Assembly (NCBI GenBank): GCA_019239415.1
Contig: JAFAZW010000061.1
Coordinates: 1 to 64,000 of the forward strand
Reading direction: 5' to 3'
Length of the DNA: 64,000 bases
Source: Alphaproteobacteria bacterium
GTDB lineage: Bacteria; Pseudomonadota; Alphaproteobacteria; Sphingomonadales; Sphingomonadaceae
In this document: one piece after another, positions 41,781-50,819 of the stretch
Numbering within the stretch: position 1 is the first letter of the stretch
Layout: every line of letters begins with the position of its first letter
The notes under the pieces: generated by a model
The model's database searches: none
Told to the model about the DNA's origin: nothing
What the model saw: the letters and a program-made list of their open reading frames with translations, nothing else
Made by a program: the position numbers and the translations under genes

Positions 41781-44081
41781 ATGCGCGAGAAAGAGCTTCG
41801 GCTGGCCCTGATCTGCTACGGCGGCATCAGCCTCGCCGTCTACATGCACGGCATCACCAAGGAGGTGTGGCGGCTCGCCCGCGCCAGCCGCGCCTTCCAC
41901 GCCAGCGCACCGCGCGGGGGAGGCTCGGAAGGCGTCTACCACCGGCTCCTCGAGGCGATGGCCACGCATGGCGGGCTCGAGCTGCGCGTCCTCGTCGACA
42001 TCCTGACCGGGGCGAGCGCCGGCGGCATCAACGCCATTTTCCTGGGGCAGGCCATCGCCAGCGGCCAGTCGCTCGACCCGCTGACCGAGCTGTGGCTGGA
42101 GACCGCGGACGTCGACCGGCTGCTCGATCCGGAAGTGAGCCGTCTGTCGCGTTTCGCCAAGGGGGCGGCGGTGCCGCTCGCCTGGGCGCTGTCCAAACGC
42201 CGCGGCGGCGTCGTCGATCAGACCGTCGAGGCGGCCCATCGTGACGAGGTGCGCGCCAAGCTCGCCAATTTCGTCCGCGCCCGCTGGTTCGCGCCACCCT
42301 TCAGCGGGCCAGGCTTCACCAACCTGCTGCTCGACGCCTTCGACGCCATGGCGCGCGCGCCCGCCGGGCCGCCGCTCCTCCCCGAGCATCAGCCGCTGGA
42401 CCTCTTCGTCACGGTCACCGACTTCCATGGCCACCCGGAGCGGCTGCGGCTCCATTCGCCGCCGGAGGTGACGGAGGTCGAGCACCGCCTGATCCTCTCC
42501 TTCCGCAAGGATGCCGGCCCCGCGGGGTCGCTCGCCGAGGCCCCGGCCCTGGTCTTCGCCGCCCGCGCGACGGCCAGCTTTCCGGGCGCCTTCCCGCCCT
42601 TCAGGATCGGCGAGCTCGACGCCGTCCTCGCCGAGCGCGCCCGCGCCTGGCCGGGACGGGAATCGTTCGTGACCGCCGCCCTGCCGCGCCACCGGGCCAT
42701 CGGCGACGTCGACACCGCGGTGCTGATCGACGGGTCGGTGCTCGCCAACGCGCCCTTCCGCCCCGCCATGGCCGCGCTCCGGAGCCGCCCGGCCCGCCGC
42801 GAGGTCGACCGCCGCTTCGTCTACATCGACCCGAAGCCGGGCGGGCACGCGGTGCGCCTCTCGGAGGCCGGTCCGGCCGAGACGCCTGGATTCTTCGGCA
42901 CCATCTTCGGCGCAATCTCCGACATTCCGCGCGAACAGCCGATCCGCGACGCTCTCGAAGCGCTCGACGGCCGCTCCGCGCGGGTCCGGCGGGTGAGCCG
43001 CATCGTCGAGGCGATGCAGCCGCAGGTCGAGCGGGCGATCGAGAAAGCGTTCGGCTCCACCTTGCTGCTGCTGCGCCCGACGGCGACGCGCGTCGCCGCG
43101 TGGCGCGCCAAGGCGCATGCCGTCGCCGCCCGCGAATCGGGCTTCGCCTATGCCGCCTATGGGCACCTCAAGCTCGCCACGGTCGTCGAGCAGGTGGCGG
43201 AGGCGCTGTCGCGCGGGTCGAACGGTCGGGAAGGCACGCGCAAGGCGCTGTGGGAGCATGTCCGCGCCCGCGGCCTCGTCGCTCCGGGGGCGATCACCGA
43301 GGCCGGCGGCACCGCCGACGTCATCGACTTCCTGCGCAACTTCGACTCCGGCTTCCGCATCCGCCGCCTCCGCTTCGTCTCGCGGCGCCTCGCCGAGATG
43401 GAGCAGGGACCCGGCTGCGCGCCCGAGGCGGCGGCCTGCGCGCAGGCGGCGCTCTACGCGCTTATCGACCGCTATGAGGAATGCGCCGATCGCCCGGCGG
43501 TCGAGGCCGGGGACGTCGCGGCGCGGCTCGAAGCCTTCGCCGCGGCGCTCGATCTCAAGGGGATCGACGCAGAGGCCGACGAGCGCCTGACCGAGGTCCT
43601 CGCGCAGTTCGCGAAGCCCGAACGGCGCGCGCTGATCCTCGCCTATCTCGGCTTCGCCTTTTACGACGTCGCGACCCTGCCCCTCCTTCAGGGTGAAGCG
43701 CTGGACGAGTTCCATCCGGTGAAGGTCGACCGGATCTCGCCCGAGGATGCGACGACGATCCGCGCGGGAGGCGCGGCGGCGACGCTCAAGGGGACGCAGC
43801 TCAACAGCTTCGGCGCCTTCTTCAGCCGCGCCTATCGCGAGAACGACTATCTGTGGGGCCGCCTCCATGGCGCCGACCGGCTGATCGAGATCGCCGTCTC
43901 CGCGCTGCCCAAGGGCACGCACCTGCCCCCGGGGCTCGTCGCCGGCCTCAAGCGGGACGCGTTCCACGCCATCCTCGCCGAGGAGCGGCCGCGCCTCACC
44001 GCCATCGAGGCGCTGTTCGACGCGCTCGCCGCCGAGATCGGCCCGGCGTCTTCGGTTGCGCCGTCCGCCGCCGCGCCATAA
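41781..44081 (+). CDS. Patatin-like phospholipase family protein
   Basis: Encodes 766 residues. The N-terminal patatin domain shows LALICYGGISLAVYMHGITKE (oxyanion), the nucleophile in DILTGASAGGINAIF, and the catalytic Asp in LIDGSVLANAPF. The long C-terminal region (about 400-766) matches the DUF3376-containing patatin-like group (TIGR03607 type) of proteobacteria. No signal peptide; cytoplasmic or membrane-associated lipase predicted. No strong ribosome site before ATG 41781. Confidence 0.88.
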   Translation: MREKELRLALICYGGISLAVYMHGITKEVWRLARASRAFHASAPRGGGSEGVYHRLLEAMATHGGLELRVLVDILTGASAGGINAIFLGQAIASGQSLDPLTELWLETADVDRLLDPEVSRLSRFAKGAAVPLAWALSKRRGGVVDQTVEAAHRDEVRAKLANFVRARWFAPPFSGPGFTNLLLDAFDAMARAPAGPPLLPEHQPLDLFVTVTDFHGHPERLRLHSPPEVTEVEHRLILSFRKDAGPAGSLAEAPALVFAARATASFPGAFPPFRIGELDAVLAERARAWPGRESFVTAALPRHRAIGDVDTAVLIDGSVLANAPFRPAMAALRSRPARREVDRRFVYIDPKPGGHAVRLSEAGPAETPGFFGTIFGAISDIPREQPIRDALEALDGRSARVRRVSRIVEAMQPQVERAIEKAFGSTLLLLRPTATRVAAWRAKAHAVAARESGFAYAAYGHLKLATVVEQVAEALSRGSNGREGTRKALWEHVRARGLVAPGAITEAGGTADVIDFLRNFDSGFRIRRLRFVSRRLAEMEQGPGCAPEAAACAQAALYALIDRYEECADRPAVEAGDVAARLEAFAAALDLKGIDAEADERLTEVLAQFAKPERRALILAYLGFAFYDVATLPLLQGEALDEFHPVKVDRISPEDATTIRAGGAAATLKGTQLNSFGAFFSRAYRENDYLWGRLHGADRLIEIAVSALPKGTHLPPGLVAGLKRDAFHAILAEERPRLTAIEALFDALAAEIGPASSVAPSAAAP

Positions 44082-44101
44082 GCAGGGCGTGGGAGGCGCG
44101 G

Positions 44102-44434
44102 ATGCAGTTTCTGAAGACCCTGTTCTGGGTTGTGCTGGCGATAATCCTGGTCCTCTTCGCCAAGGCCAATTGGGGGATCGTCGAGCTGCGCCTGTGGGGC
44201 GGGCTGGTCGCCGAGGTGCGCACGCCCTTGCTGATCGTCTTCGGCTTCCTGATCGGCTGGATCCCGACCGTCCTCGTCTACCGCGCGAAGCTCTGGTCGC
44301 TGCGCCGGCGATTCGAGCCGATCGAGCGCAACGCCGTCGCGCCGGCGGCCGCGCCGGCCGCGCCCGTCACCGTCAGCAATGCCGCCGACGAGCGCGTCGC
44401 GACCGACAGCAAAGCCTGGCCGACCGCGCCGTGA
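44102..44434 (+). CDS. lapA: LapA-domain membrane protein (DUF1049)
   Basis: Encodes 110 residues with two membrane helices (about 3-22 and 38-60) separated by the short stretch NWGIVELRLWGGLVAEVRTP, then a basic region and an Ala/Pro tail. This is the lipopolysaccharide-assembly protein A pattern. GGGAGGCGCGG precedes ATG 44102. The stop overlaps the GTG of pyrF (GTGA), so the two are coupled. Confidence 0.85.
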   Translation: MQFLKTLFWVVLAIILVLFAKANWGIVELRLWGGLVAEVRTPLLIVFGFLIGWIPTVLVYRAKLWSLRRRFEPIERNAVAPAAAPAAPVTVSNAADERVATDSKAWPTAP

Positions 44435-45105
44435 CCAGCCCCATCTTCGTCGCCATCGACACGCCCGAGCTCGCGCGGGCGCAGGCGATCGCGGCGAAGG
44501 TCCGCCGCCACGTCGGCGGCCTCAAGCTCGGCCTCGAATTCTTCTGCGCCAACGGGCGCCACGGCGTGCATGCGATGGCCGAGCTCGGCCTGCCCATCTT
44601 CCTCGACCTCAAGCTCCACGATATCCCGAACACGGTCGGCAAGGCGGTGCAGGCGCTGCGCCCGCTCGCGCCGGCGATCCTCACCGTCCACGCCGCCGGC
44701 GGCCGCGCGATGATGGAGGACGCCAAGGCCGCGGCGCCCGTCGGGACGAAGGTGGTCGCCGTCACCGTCCTGACCAGCCTCGACGGCGACGATCTCGCTT
44801 CGATCGGAGTGGCTGCCGATCCCCACGCCCAGGTGGAGCGGCTCGCCGCGCTCGCCCGCGAGGCGGGCCTCGACGGCCTCGTCTGCTCGGGCGCCGAGGT
44901 CGCGGCGGCGAAGCGGTCCTGGCACGACGGCTTCTTCGTCGTCCCGGGCGTCCGCCCCGCCGGCGGCGCCAGCGCCGACCAGAAGCGCGTCATGACTCCG
45001 CGCGCGGCGCTCGACGCCGGCGCCTCGATCCTCGTCGTCGGCCGCCCGATCACCCAGGCCGTCGATCCCGACGAGGCGGCGCGTGCCATCGAGGCCACGC
45101 TCTAG
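44431..45105 (+). CDS. pyrF: Orotidine 5'-phosphate decarboxylase
   Basis: Encodes 224 residues; last step of UMP synthesis. The catalytic K-x-x-D pattern is in FLDLKLHDIPNTV, the substrate Asp in FVAIDTPEL, and the phosphate loop in VPGVRPAG and VVGRPIT. GTG 44431 overlaps lapA. In many alphaproteobacteria trp genes follow at this place before accD; here only 66 bases separate pyrF and accD. Confidence 0.95.
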   Translation: MTSPIFVAIDTPELARAQAIAAKVRRHVGGLKLGLEFFCANGRHGVHAMAELGLPIFLDLKLHDIPNTVGKAVQALRPLAPAILTVHAAGGRAMMEDAKAAAPVGTKVVAVTVLTSLDGDDLASIGVAADPHAQVERLAALAREAGLDGLVCSGAEVAAAKRSWHDGFFVVPGVRPAGGASADQKRVMTPRAALDAGASILVVGRPITQAVDPDEAARAIEATL

Positions 45106-45171
45106 CCTGAAGCCGCGGAACTTGCCCCCCGCCGCCGCCGCGCCTATCCGCGCTCGCCGAGGAGACACCGC

Positions 45172-46029
45172 ATGAGCTGGCTGAACCGCGTCCGGAACAG
45201 CATTCCCTTCCTGCCCAAGCGCGAGACGCCCGAGAATCTCTGGCACAAGTGCCGGACCTGCGGCGCGATGATCTTCACGAAGGAGTGGGAGGAGAATGAC
45301 TACGTCTGCCCCCGCTGCGATCATCACGACCGCATCGGCCCCCGCCCCCGCTTCGCACTGCTGCTCGATCCCGGCTACACGATCCTGCCGCCGCCGCAGG
45401 TGCGCGAGGATCCGCTGAAGTTCCGCGATTCCAAGCGCTACACCGACCGGCTGAAGGCCGCCCGCACCGCGACGGGCGAGGCCGACGCGCTGATGAACGC
45501 GCGCGGCACGATCGAGGGCCGCAAGGCGGTCGTCGGCGTCCAGGACTTCGCCTTCATGGGCGGGTCGATGGGCATGGCCGTCGGCGCCGCCTTCGTCGAC
45601 GGCGCCCGCGCCGCGATCGCCGACCGCTGCCCCTATGTCATTTTCACCGCGGCCGGCGGCGCGCGCATGCAGGAAGGCATCCTCTCGCTGATGCAGATGC
45701 CGCGCACCACCGTCGCCATCGCCGAGCTCAAGGAAGCGGGCCTTCCCTATATCGTCGTCCTCACCGACCCGACCACTGGCGGCGTCACCGCCTCCTATGC
45801 GATGCTCGGCGACGTGCAGATCGCCGAGCCCGGGGCCCTCATCGGCTTCGCCGGCCAGCGCGTCATCGAGCAGACCATCCGCGAGAAGCTGCCCGAGGGC
45901 TTCCAGCGCGCCGAATATCTCCTCGCCCACGGCATGGTCGACATGGTGACGCACCGCAAGGCGCTGCGGGAGACGCTGGCCCGGCTGATCGGCTACCTGA
46001 TGCCGGAGGAGCGGAAGGCGGCCGCGTGA
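45172..46029 (+). CDS. accD: Acetyl-CoA carboxylase carboxyltransferase subunit beta
   Basis: Encodes 285 residues. The N-terminal zinc ribbon has C-x2-C (CRTC) and C-x2-C (CPRC). The carboxyltransferase part has [30 protein letters not shown] and [17 protein letters not shown]. Works with AccA, AccB and AccC in malonyl-CoA synthesis. GAGGAGA lies upstream of ATG 45172. Followed by a palindromic repeat and folC. Confidence 0.96.
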   Translation: MSWLNRVRNSIPFLPKRETPENLWHKCRTCGAMIFTKEWEENDYVCPRCDHHDRIGPRPRFALLLDPGYTILPPPQVREDPLKFRDSKRYTDRLKAARTATGEADALMNARGTIEGRKAVVGVQDFAFMGGSMGMAVGAAFVDGARAAIADRCPYVIFTAAGGARMQEGILSLMQMPRTTVAIAELKEAGLPYIVVLTDPTTGGVTASYAMLGDVQIAEPGALIGFAGQRVIEQTIREKLPEGFQRAEYLLAHGMVDMVTHRKALRETLARLIGYLMPEERKAAA

Positions 46030-46035
46030 TCCCCT

Positions 46036-46160
46036 GCTCCTCCCCGGAACGGGGAGGGGGACCGCGGGAACCGCGGTGGAGGGGGCCCGCCTCCTCGCCG
46101 CATCGGAATCGGGCCCCCTCCACCAGACTGCGTCTGGTTCCCCTCCCCGTTCCGGGGAGG
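46036..46160. repeat. Large intergenic palindrome, accD-folC gap
   Basis: CCTCCCCGGAACGGGGAGG at 46039-46057 and CCTCCCCGTTCCGGGGAGG at 46142-46160 flank inner inverted blocks (GGTGGAGGGGGCC and GGCCCCCTCCACC). The whole is one long inverted repeat. Its right end supplies the GGGGAGG ribosome site of folC. It is of the same family as 51557-51683. Confidence 0.9.
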
Positions 46161-46165
46161 CGCTA

Positions 46166-47494
46166 ATGGACCGCGCCCAGTCCGACGACCCCGCCGTCCA
46201 GCGCCAGCTCGACCGCCTCGGCACCCTCTCTCCCGGTGCCGACACGCTCGGCCTCGAACGCATCCGCGCGCTCCTCGATCGCCTCGGCAATCCGGAGCGG
46301 GCGCTGCCTCCGGTGCTCCACGTCGCCGGCACCAACGGCAAGGGCTCGACCTGCGCCTATCTGCGCGCCGCGGTCGAGGCGGCGGGGCTGAAGGCCCATG
46401 TCTACACCAGCCCCCATCTCGTGCGGTTCAACGAACGGATCCGCGTCGCCGGCGCGCTGATCCGCGACGACAGCCTCGCCGCCCTGCTCGAGGAGACGCT
46501 CGACGCCGCGGATGGGATCGGTCCCAGCTTCTTCGAAGCCACCACGGCGGCCGCCTTCCTCGCCTTCGCCCGGACGCCCGCGGACGCAGCCATCGTCGAG
46601 GTCGGCCTCGGCGGGCGGCTCGATGCGACCAACGTCGTGCCCTCCCCCGCCGCCTGCGGCATCGCCCAGCTCGGCCTCGACCACCAGCAATTCCTGGGCG
46701 ACCGCCTCGAGGACATCGCCGCGGAGAAGGCCGGGATCGCCAAGCCGGGCGTCCCGCTGCTCACCCAGCATTATCCCGACGCGATCGCGAAGCGGGTCGC
46801 CAAAGCCGCCGCGGCCGCGGACGCGCGCTGGCTGCCCCGCGGACGGTCGTGGGACGCGACCGTTGCGAAGGGGAAGCTCGAATATTCCGACTCCCGCGGG
46901 ACGCTGCAGCTCCCGCTCCCCCGCCTCGAGGGAATGCACCAGGCGGCGAATGCCGGCCTCGCCGTCGCGATGCTGCGCCACCAGGACCGGATTCCCGTCC
47001 CCGAGGCCGCGCTTCGCGCCGCCATGGGCTGGGCCGAGTGGCCCGCGCGCCTGCAGCGTCTCTCGGCCGGGCCGCTGACCGCGCTTCTTCCCGCCGGGGC
47101 CGAGCTGTGGCTCGACGGCGGCCACAACCCTGCCGCGGCGCGTGCCGTCGCCGATCATTTCCGCGTTCACGTGCCGGGGGACCGGGCCTTTCACCTCGTC
47201 TTCGGCCTGCTCGCCAACAAGGACGCGCCGGGGGTGCTGAAGCCCTTCGCCGGCGGCCAGCCGACCGTCCACGCCGTCGCCGTCCCCGGCCATGCCTCCC
47301 ACCCCGCCGCCGAGCTGGTGGCGCTCGCCAGGCGCAACGGCCTTGCCGCCATGGCCGCCGAGGACGTGCCCGCCGCGCTCGCCTGGATCGGCCGCCACGG
47401 CGAGCCGGCGGCACCGCCGCCGGTGGTGCTCGTCATGGGCTCGCTCTACCTCGCCGGGGACGTCCTTCGGGCGAACGGACAGGTGCCCGCCTAG
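46166..47494 (+). CDS. folC: Bifunctional folylpolyglutamate synthase/dihydrofolate synthase
   Basis: Encodes 442 residues. Mur-ligase-like ATP site in HVAGTNGKGSTCAYL, then TSPHLVRFNERIR, the Mg site in FFEATTAAAF and EVGLGGRLDATNV, LGLDHQQFLG, and C-terminal LWLDGGHNPAAA. ATG 46166 has GGGGAGG within the preceding repeat as ribosome site. The stop overlaps the convergent ampG stop by 4 bases. Confidence 0.95.
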   Translation: MDRAQSDDPAVQRQLDRLGTLSPGADTLGLERIRALLDRLGNPERALPPVLHVAGTNGKGSTCAYLRAAVEAAGLKAHVYTSPHLVRFNERIRVAGALIRDDSLAALLEETLDAADGIGPSFFEATTAAAFLAFARTPADAAIVEVGLGGRLDATNVVPSPAACGIAQLGLDHQQFLGDRLEDIAAEKAGIAKPGVPLLTQHYPDAIAKRVAKAAAAADARWLPRGRSWDATVAKGKLEYSDSRGTLQLPLPRLEGMHQAANAGLAVAMLRHQDRIPVPEAALRAAMGWAEWPARLQRLSAGPLTALLPAGAELWLDGGHNPAAARAVADHFRVHVPGDRAFHLVFGLLANKDAPGVLKPFAGGQPTVHAVAVPGHASHPAAELVALARRNGLAAMAAEDVPAALAWIGRHGEPAAPPPVVLVMGSLYLAGDVLRANGQVPA

Positions 47495-48888
47495 CGCGGC
47501 TCCGCCGGCACCGGGCGCGGCTCCTCGCCTTCCACCGGCTCGGACCCCTGGACTCCGACCTGCCGCACGGTGTCGACGACGAAGCCGGCACGGCGCATCA
47601 GGAACAGGAAGACAAGGCCCGGTATGCCGAGGAAGGCGCAGAAGACGTAGAAGCCCGGCCAGCCGAAAATGGCGGCAGCATAGCCGGATGGGGTCGTCGC
47701 GAAGGTCCGCGCCACCGAGGCGACGCTCGACAGCAAGGCATATTGGGTGGCGGTGAAGGCGGTATTGGACAGGCCGGACAAATAGGTCGCGAAGACGGTG
47801 AGGCTGATCGAGGCGAAGAGGTTCTCGGTTGCGACGGCGAGGGTCAGCAGCCAGACCGAATGGCCGGTCGCCGCGACCGCGGCGAACATCAGGTTCGCGC
47901 CCATCATGATGATGCCCGCGCCGAACAGCAGCCGGCCCATGCCGAAACGGGCGATCAGCGCGCCGGCGACGAGCGCGCCGACGACGAGCGCCCAGAAGCC
48001 GACCAGCTTGTTGATCGCGATATAGTCGGTGTCGCTGAACCCCTGGTGCACCACCATCGGCGACAGCATGTTCTGCCCGACCGCATCCCCCAGCTTGTAG
48101 GTGAGGACGAACAGGAGGATCAGCCAGGCGCCCGGCCGGCGGAGGAAGTCCGCGAACGGCGCGACGACGTTGTGCTTGAGGAAATGCAGGACCGTGGCGA
48201 GGCCGAAATTACGCTCGCGCACCGCCGTGTGCCGCCCCGGCCCCAGCCACAGCGAGGCGAGGAAGCCGGGAATGACGAGGAAGGCGGAGATGCCGTAGGC
48301 GGCGGCCCAGCCCAGGCCGATGCCTTCGATCGAGGCGAGGTAGATCGTCCCGGCCCCCGCCAGCAGGCTGCCGGTGCGATAGCCGACCTGGTTGGTGGCG
48401 GTGCCCAGCGCCAGCTCCTCGTCCGGCAGCGTCTCGATCCGATAGGCGTCGATGACGATGTCCTGGGTCGCCGACAGGAAGGAGACGGTGATGCCCCACA
48501 AGGCGAAGCGCCCGATATGGTGGACGGGGTCGCTGAAGCCGAGCTGGATGATGGCAATGGCGAGCAGCACCTGCACCACCCACAGCCAGGCGCGCCGCTG
48601 CCCCACCAGCCGCGCCAGCACCGGGATCGAGATGCCGTCGATCAGCGGCGCCCACAGCCATTTGAGCGTGTAGGGCGTGGTCAACGCGAAGAGGAAGCCG
48701 ATCGTCTTCTTGTCGATACCGACCTTCGACAGCCAGTAGGACATGGTGGCGAGGAGCAGGGTGAGCGGGAAGCCGCTCGATATGCCGAGCAGGAACGCGC
48801 CCAGCGGCCGCGGCTTGAAATAGGAGGCGACGACCTTGCCGAACGGCTCGCGCCGGGGCGCGCGACCGGCTTTCGCGGGGGAGTTCAT
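47491..48888 (-). CDS. ampG: AmpG-family muropeptide MFS transporter
   Basis: Encodes 465 residues with about 12-14 helices. GISSGFPLTLLLATMSYWL and DKKTIGFLFALTTPYTLKWLWAPLID are the AmpG N-terminal signature, and SATQDIVIDAYRIE is conserved in the family. It imports anhydro-muropeptides for cell-wall recycling. ATG 48888 has AAAGGG four bases upstream. Convergent with folC. Confidence 0.93.
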   Translation of the reverse strand: MNSPAKAGRAPRREPFGKVVASYFKPRPLGAFLLGISSGFPLTLLLATMSYWLSKVGIDKKTIGFLFALTTPYTLKWLWAPLIDGISIPVLARLVGQRRAWLWVVQVLLAIAIIQLGFSDPVHHIGRFALWGITVSFLSATQDIVIDAYRIETLPDEELALGTATNQVGYRTGSLLAGAGTIYLASIEGIGLGWAAAYGISAFLVIPGFLASLWLGPGRHTAVRERNFGLATVLHFLKHNVVAPFADFLRRPGAWLILLFVLTYKLGDAVGQNMLSPMVVHQGFSDTDYIAINKLVGFWALVVGALVAGALIARFGMGRLLFGAGIIMMGANLMFAAVAATGHSVWLLTLAVATENLFASISLTVFATYLSGLSNTAFTATQYALLSSVASVARTFATTPSGYAAAIFGWPGFYVFCAFLGIPGLVFLFLMRRAGFVVDTVRQVGVQGSEPVEGEEPRPVPAEPR

Positions 48889-48956
48889 GAACCCTTTGTA
48901 ACGGCTCCCTCCGCCTCGGCTAGAGGCTTTGGCGGACGCGGTGCCGGCGAAGCGGA

Positions 48957-49052
48957 CCCACCCCCTACCCCCTCCCGGAAATCCGAGAGGGGGTGAATAT
49001 CGTGGACGCAAGTATCTCCCCTCCCGGATTTCCGGGAGGGCCCGGGGGTGGG
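48957..49052. repeat. Large intergenic palindrome, ampG-oxygenase gap
   Basis: CCCACCCCC at the left end and GGGGGTGGG at the right end enclose CCCTCCCGGAAATCC and its inverse GGATTTCCGGGAGGG. It lies between divergent genes, so it cannot be their terminator. Confidence 0.85.
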
Positions 49053-49099
49053 CTCTTCCGGCGCTTGCCAATGCCGCGCTCCCGCCGCACTCTGCCGCC

Positions 49100-50239
49100 A
49101 TGGACATGCCGACCCGGTTGCGCCCGACCGAGGGCCAGCTCGCGCTGGCGCGCCTGATCGCGTCGGGAACGGCGAGCCTCGGCAGCGGCATCGAGACGGT
49201 CCCGGCCTCGGTCTACACCGATCCCACCCGCTTCGCCGCCGAGAAGGCGCGCATTTTCGACCGGCGCCCGATGGTGATCGCGCCCGCGGCGCTGCTTTCC
49301 AGGCCGAACATGGCGGTGCCGCACGACGGGTTCGGGCGGCCTCTGCTCCTCGCCCGCGACAAGGCCGGCACGGCGCGCGTCTTCCTCAACGTCTGCCGCC
49401 ACCGTGGCACCCGGCTCGTCGAGGGCGCTGAGCCCGTCTGCGCACCGCGGCTCGTCTGCCCCTATCATGCCTGGTCCTACGCCCTCGACGGCCGCCTCGC
49501 CGGACTGCCGCGCCCCGACACCTTCCCCGGCCTCGACAAGGCGGCACATGGCCTGGCGGAGCTTCCCAGCGTGGAAGCCGGCGGGTTGCTCTGGATCGCC
49601 CCCGACCCGAGCGCCGAGGTCGCGGACGCCGATGTCCTGGCGCCCGAATTCGACGCCTTCGGTCTCGCCGGCCACCATCTCTACCGCCGCCGCATCCACG
49701 ACGTTCCCGCCAACTGGAAGCTCATCATGGATGCGTTTCAGGAAAGCTATCACGTGCAGCGGCTCCACGGCCCGACCATCGCCCGCTTCTTCGCCGACGG
49801 CGTGACGGCGATGGACACGATCGGCATTCACCAACGCTCCGCCGTCGGCCGCACCGATCACCTCGCCGACATCGATCACATGGACTGGGCGGCGCTGCGC
49901 GCGGTCATCACCTTCGCCTATCAGCTCTTCCCCGGCACGATCATGATCATGAGCCCCGATTACGTGAACCTGATGGTGCTGATGCCGCAGGCCGTCGATC
50001 GCACGCTGGTCGAGGACTTCATGCTCATCCCCGAGCGCCCGGCGACGGCGGAGGAAGAGGATCATTGGGCGCGGAGCTGGGCGCTGCTCGACGAGGGCGT
50101 GTTCGGCGGCGAGGACTTCCGCGCCGCGGCGCTCGGCCAGCAGGGGCTGGGCTCGGGCGCGCTGGAGAGCCTGACCCTGGGAACGCTGGAGACCGGGATC
50201 AAGTATTTCCACGACCAGGTGGAGAAGGCGCTGGCCTAG
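49100..50239 (+). CDS. Rieske-type aromatic-ring-hydroxylating oxygenase, alpha subunit
   Basis: Encodes 379 residues. The Rieske 2Fe-2S ligands are CRHRG and [12 protein letters not shown] (C-x-H ... C-x2-H). The mononuclear iron site is in [14 protein letters not shown], followed by the RHO C-terminal domain. No ferredoxin, reductase or beta-subunit gene is adjacent, so electron partners come from elsewhere. ATG 49100 is the first Met with family-like sequence; the preceding palindrome argues against longer starts. Substrate unknown; some relatives demethylate quaternary amines or oxidise aromatics. Confidence 0.88.
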   Translation: MDMPTRLRPTEGQLALARLIASGTASLGSGIETVPASVYTDPTRFAAEKARIFDRRPMVIAPAALLSRPNMAVPHDGFGRPLLLARDKAGTARVFLNVCRHRGTRLVEGAEPVCAPRLVCPYHAWSYALDGRLAGLPRPDTFPGLDKAAHGLAELPSVEAGGLLWIAPDPSAEVADADVLAPEFDAFGLAGHHLYRRRIHDVPANWKLIMDAFQESYHVQRLHGPTIARFFADGVTAMDTIGIHQRSAVGRTDHLADIDHMDWAALRAVITFAYQLFPGTIMIMSPDYVNLMVLMPQAVDRTLVEDFMLIPERPATAEEEDHWARSWALLDEGVFGGEDFRAAALGQQGLGSGALESLTLGTLETGIKYFHDQVEKALA

Positions 50240-50264
50240 CTCCTCCCCCGCCCCCGGGAGGAGC
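50239..50264. terminator. Bidirectional terminator-like hairpin
   Basis: GCTCCTCCC (50239-50247) pairs perfectly with GGGAGGAGC (50256-50264) in the 26-base gap between the convergent oxygenase and receiver genes. There is no T-run. Confidence 0.6.
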
Positions 50265-50265
50265 G

Positions 50266-50691
50266 TCAGGCGTAAATGCTCAGCCCCGCCGGCACCCGCT
50301 TCACCGGCTCGCCCCTCAGCTTACGGTCCAGCGCCTCGAGCGCGTTCCTCAGCATGCGGTCCGTATAGGGCTTGGCGAGGCAGCCGATCGCCAGCGCCCG
50401 CGCGGCATCGGGGCATGACCCGGTCACGAACAGCACCGGCACCCCCTTCGCCCCGGCGGCACGCGCGACGTCGGTGCCGTCGCCGTCGCCGGAGAGGGTG
50501 ATGTCGCTCAGCACGAGGTGGACGTCGTCATCCTCGTCGAGCACCCGCACCGCCTCGGCGAGGCTGTCGACGGTCGCCACCACCTCATAACCCGCCTCGC
50601 GCAGCAGGTGCTCGTTGTCGAACGCGACGAGCGGCTCGTCCTCGACGATGACGATGCGCCTGATCGCCCTTTCACGCTTGCCGAACAACAT
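50266..50691 (-). CDS. Single-domain response regulator
   Basis: Encodes 141 residues, one receiver domain only. Acidic pocket VEDEP (~17-19), phospho-Asp63 in LSDITLSGDGDG, Thr in FVTGSCP and Lys in LAKPYT are all present, so it should be phosphorylatable. No output domain; it probably relays phosphate or binds a partner, as in the receivers linked to HWE/His-family kinases. The glycine-rich loop after the Asp is longer than usual. Confidence 0.9.
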   Translation of the reverse strand: MLFGKRERAIRRIVIVEDEPLVAFDNEHLLREAGYEVVATVDSLAEAVRVLDEDDDVHLVLSDITLSGDGDGTDVARAAGAKGVPVLFVTGSCPDAARALAIGCLAKPYTDRMLRNALEALDRKLRGEPVKRVPAGLSIYA

Positions 50692-50819
50692 TATAGGACG
50701 TGCGACCCCCTGGCTGACAATTCTGCCTGCGTAACGAGCGAGATGGGGGCCGGTGCCGCGCCGCGCCAGCGGCTGGGCGCAAATTTCCGCCCGTTGGGCG
50801 GGCCGAGAGGAGAAACGCC

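Noticed and set aside
41682-43967. Minus-strand frame of about 760 codons opposite the patatin-like gene
   Set aside because: Shadow of the patatin gene: no family resemblance and heavily charged, repetitive translation.
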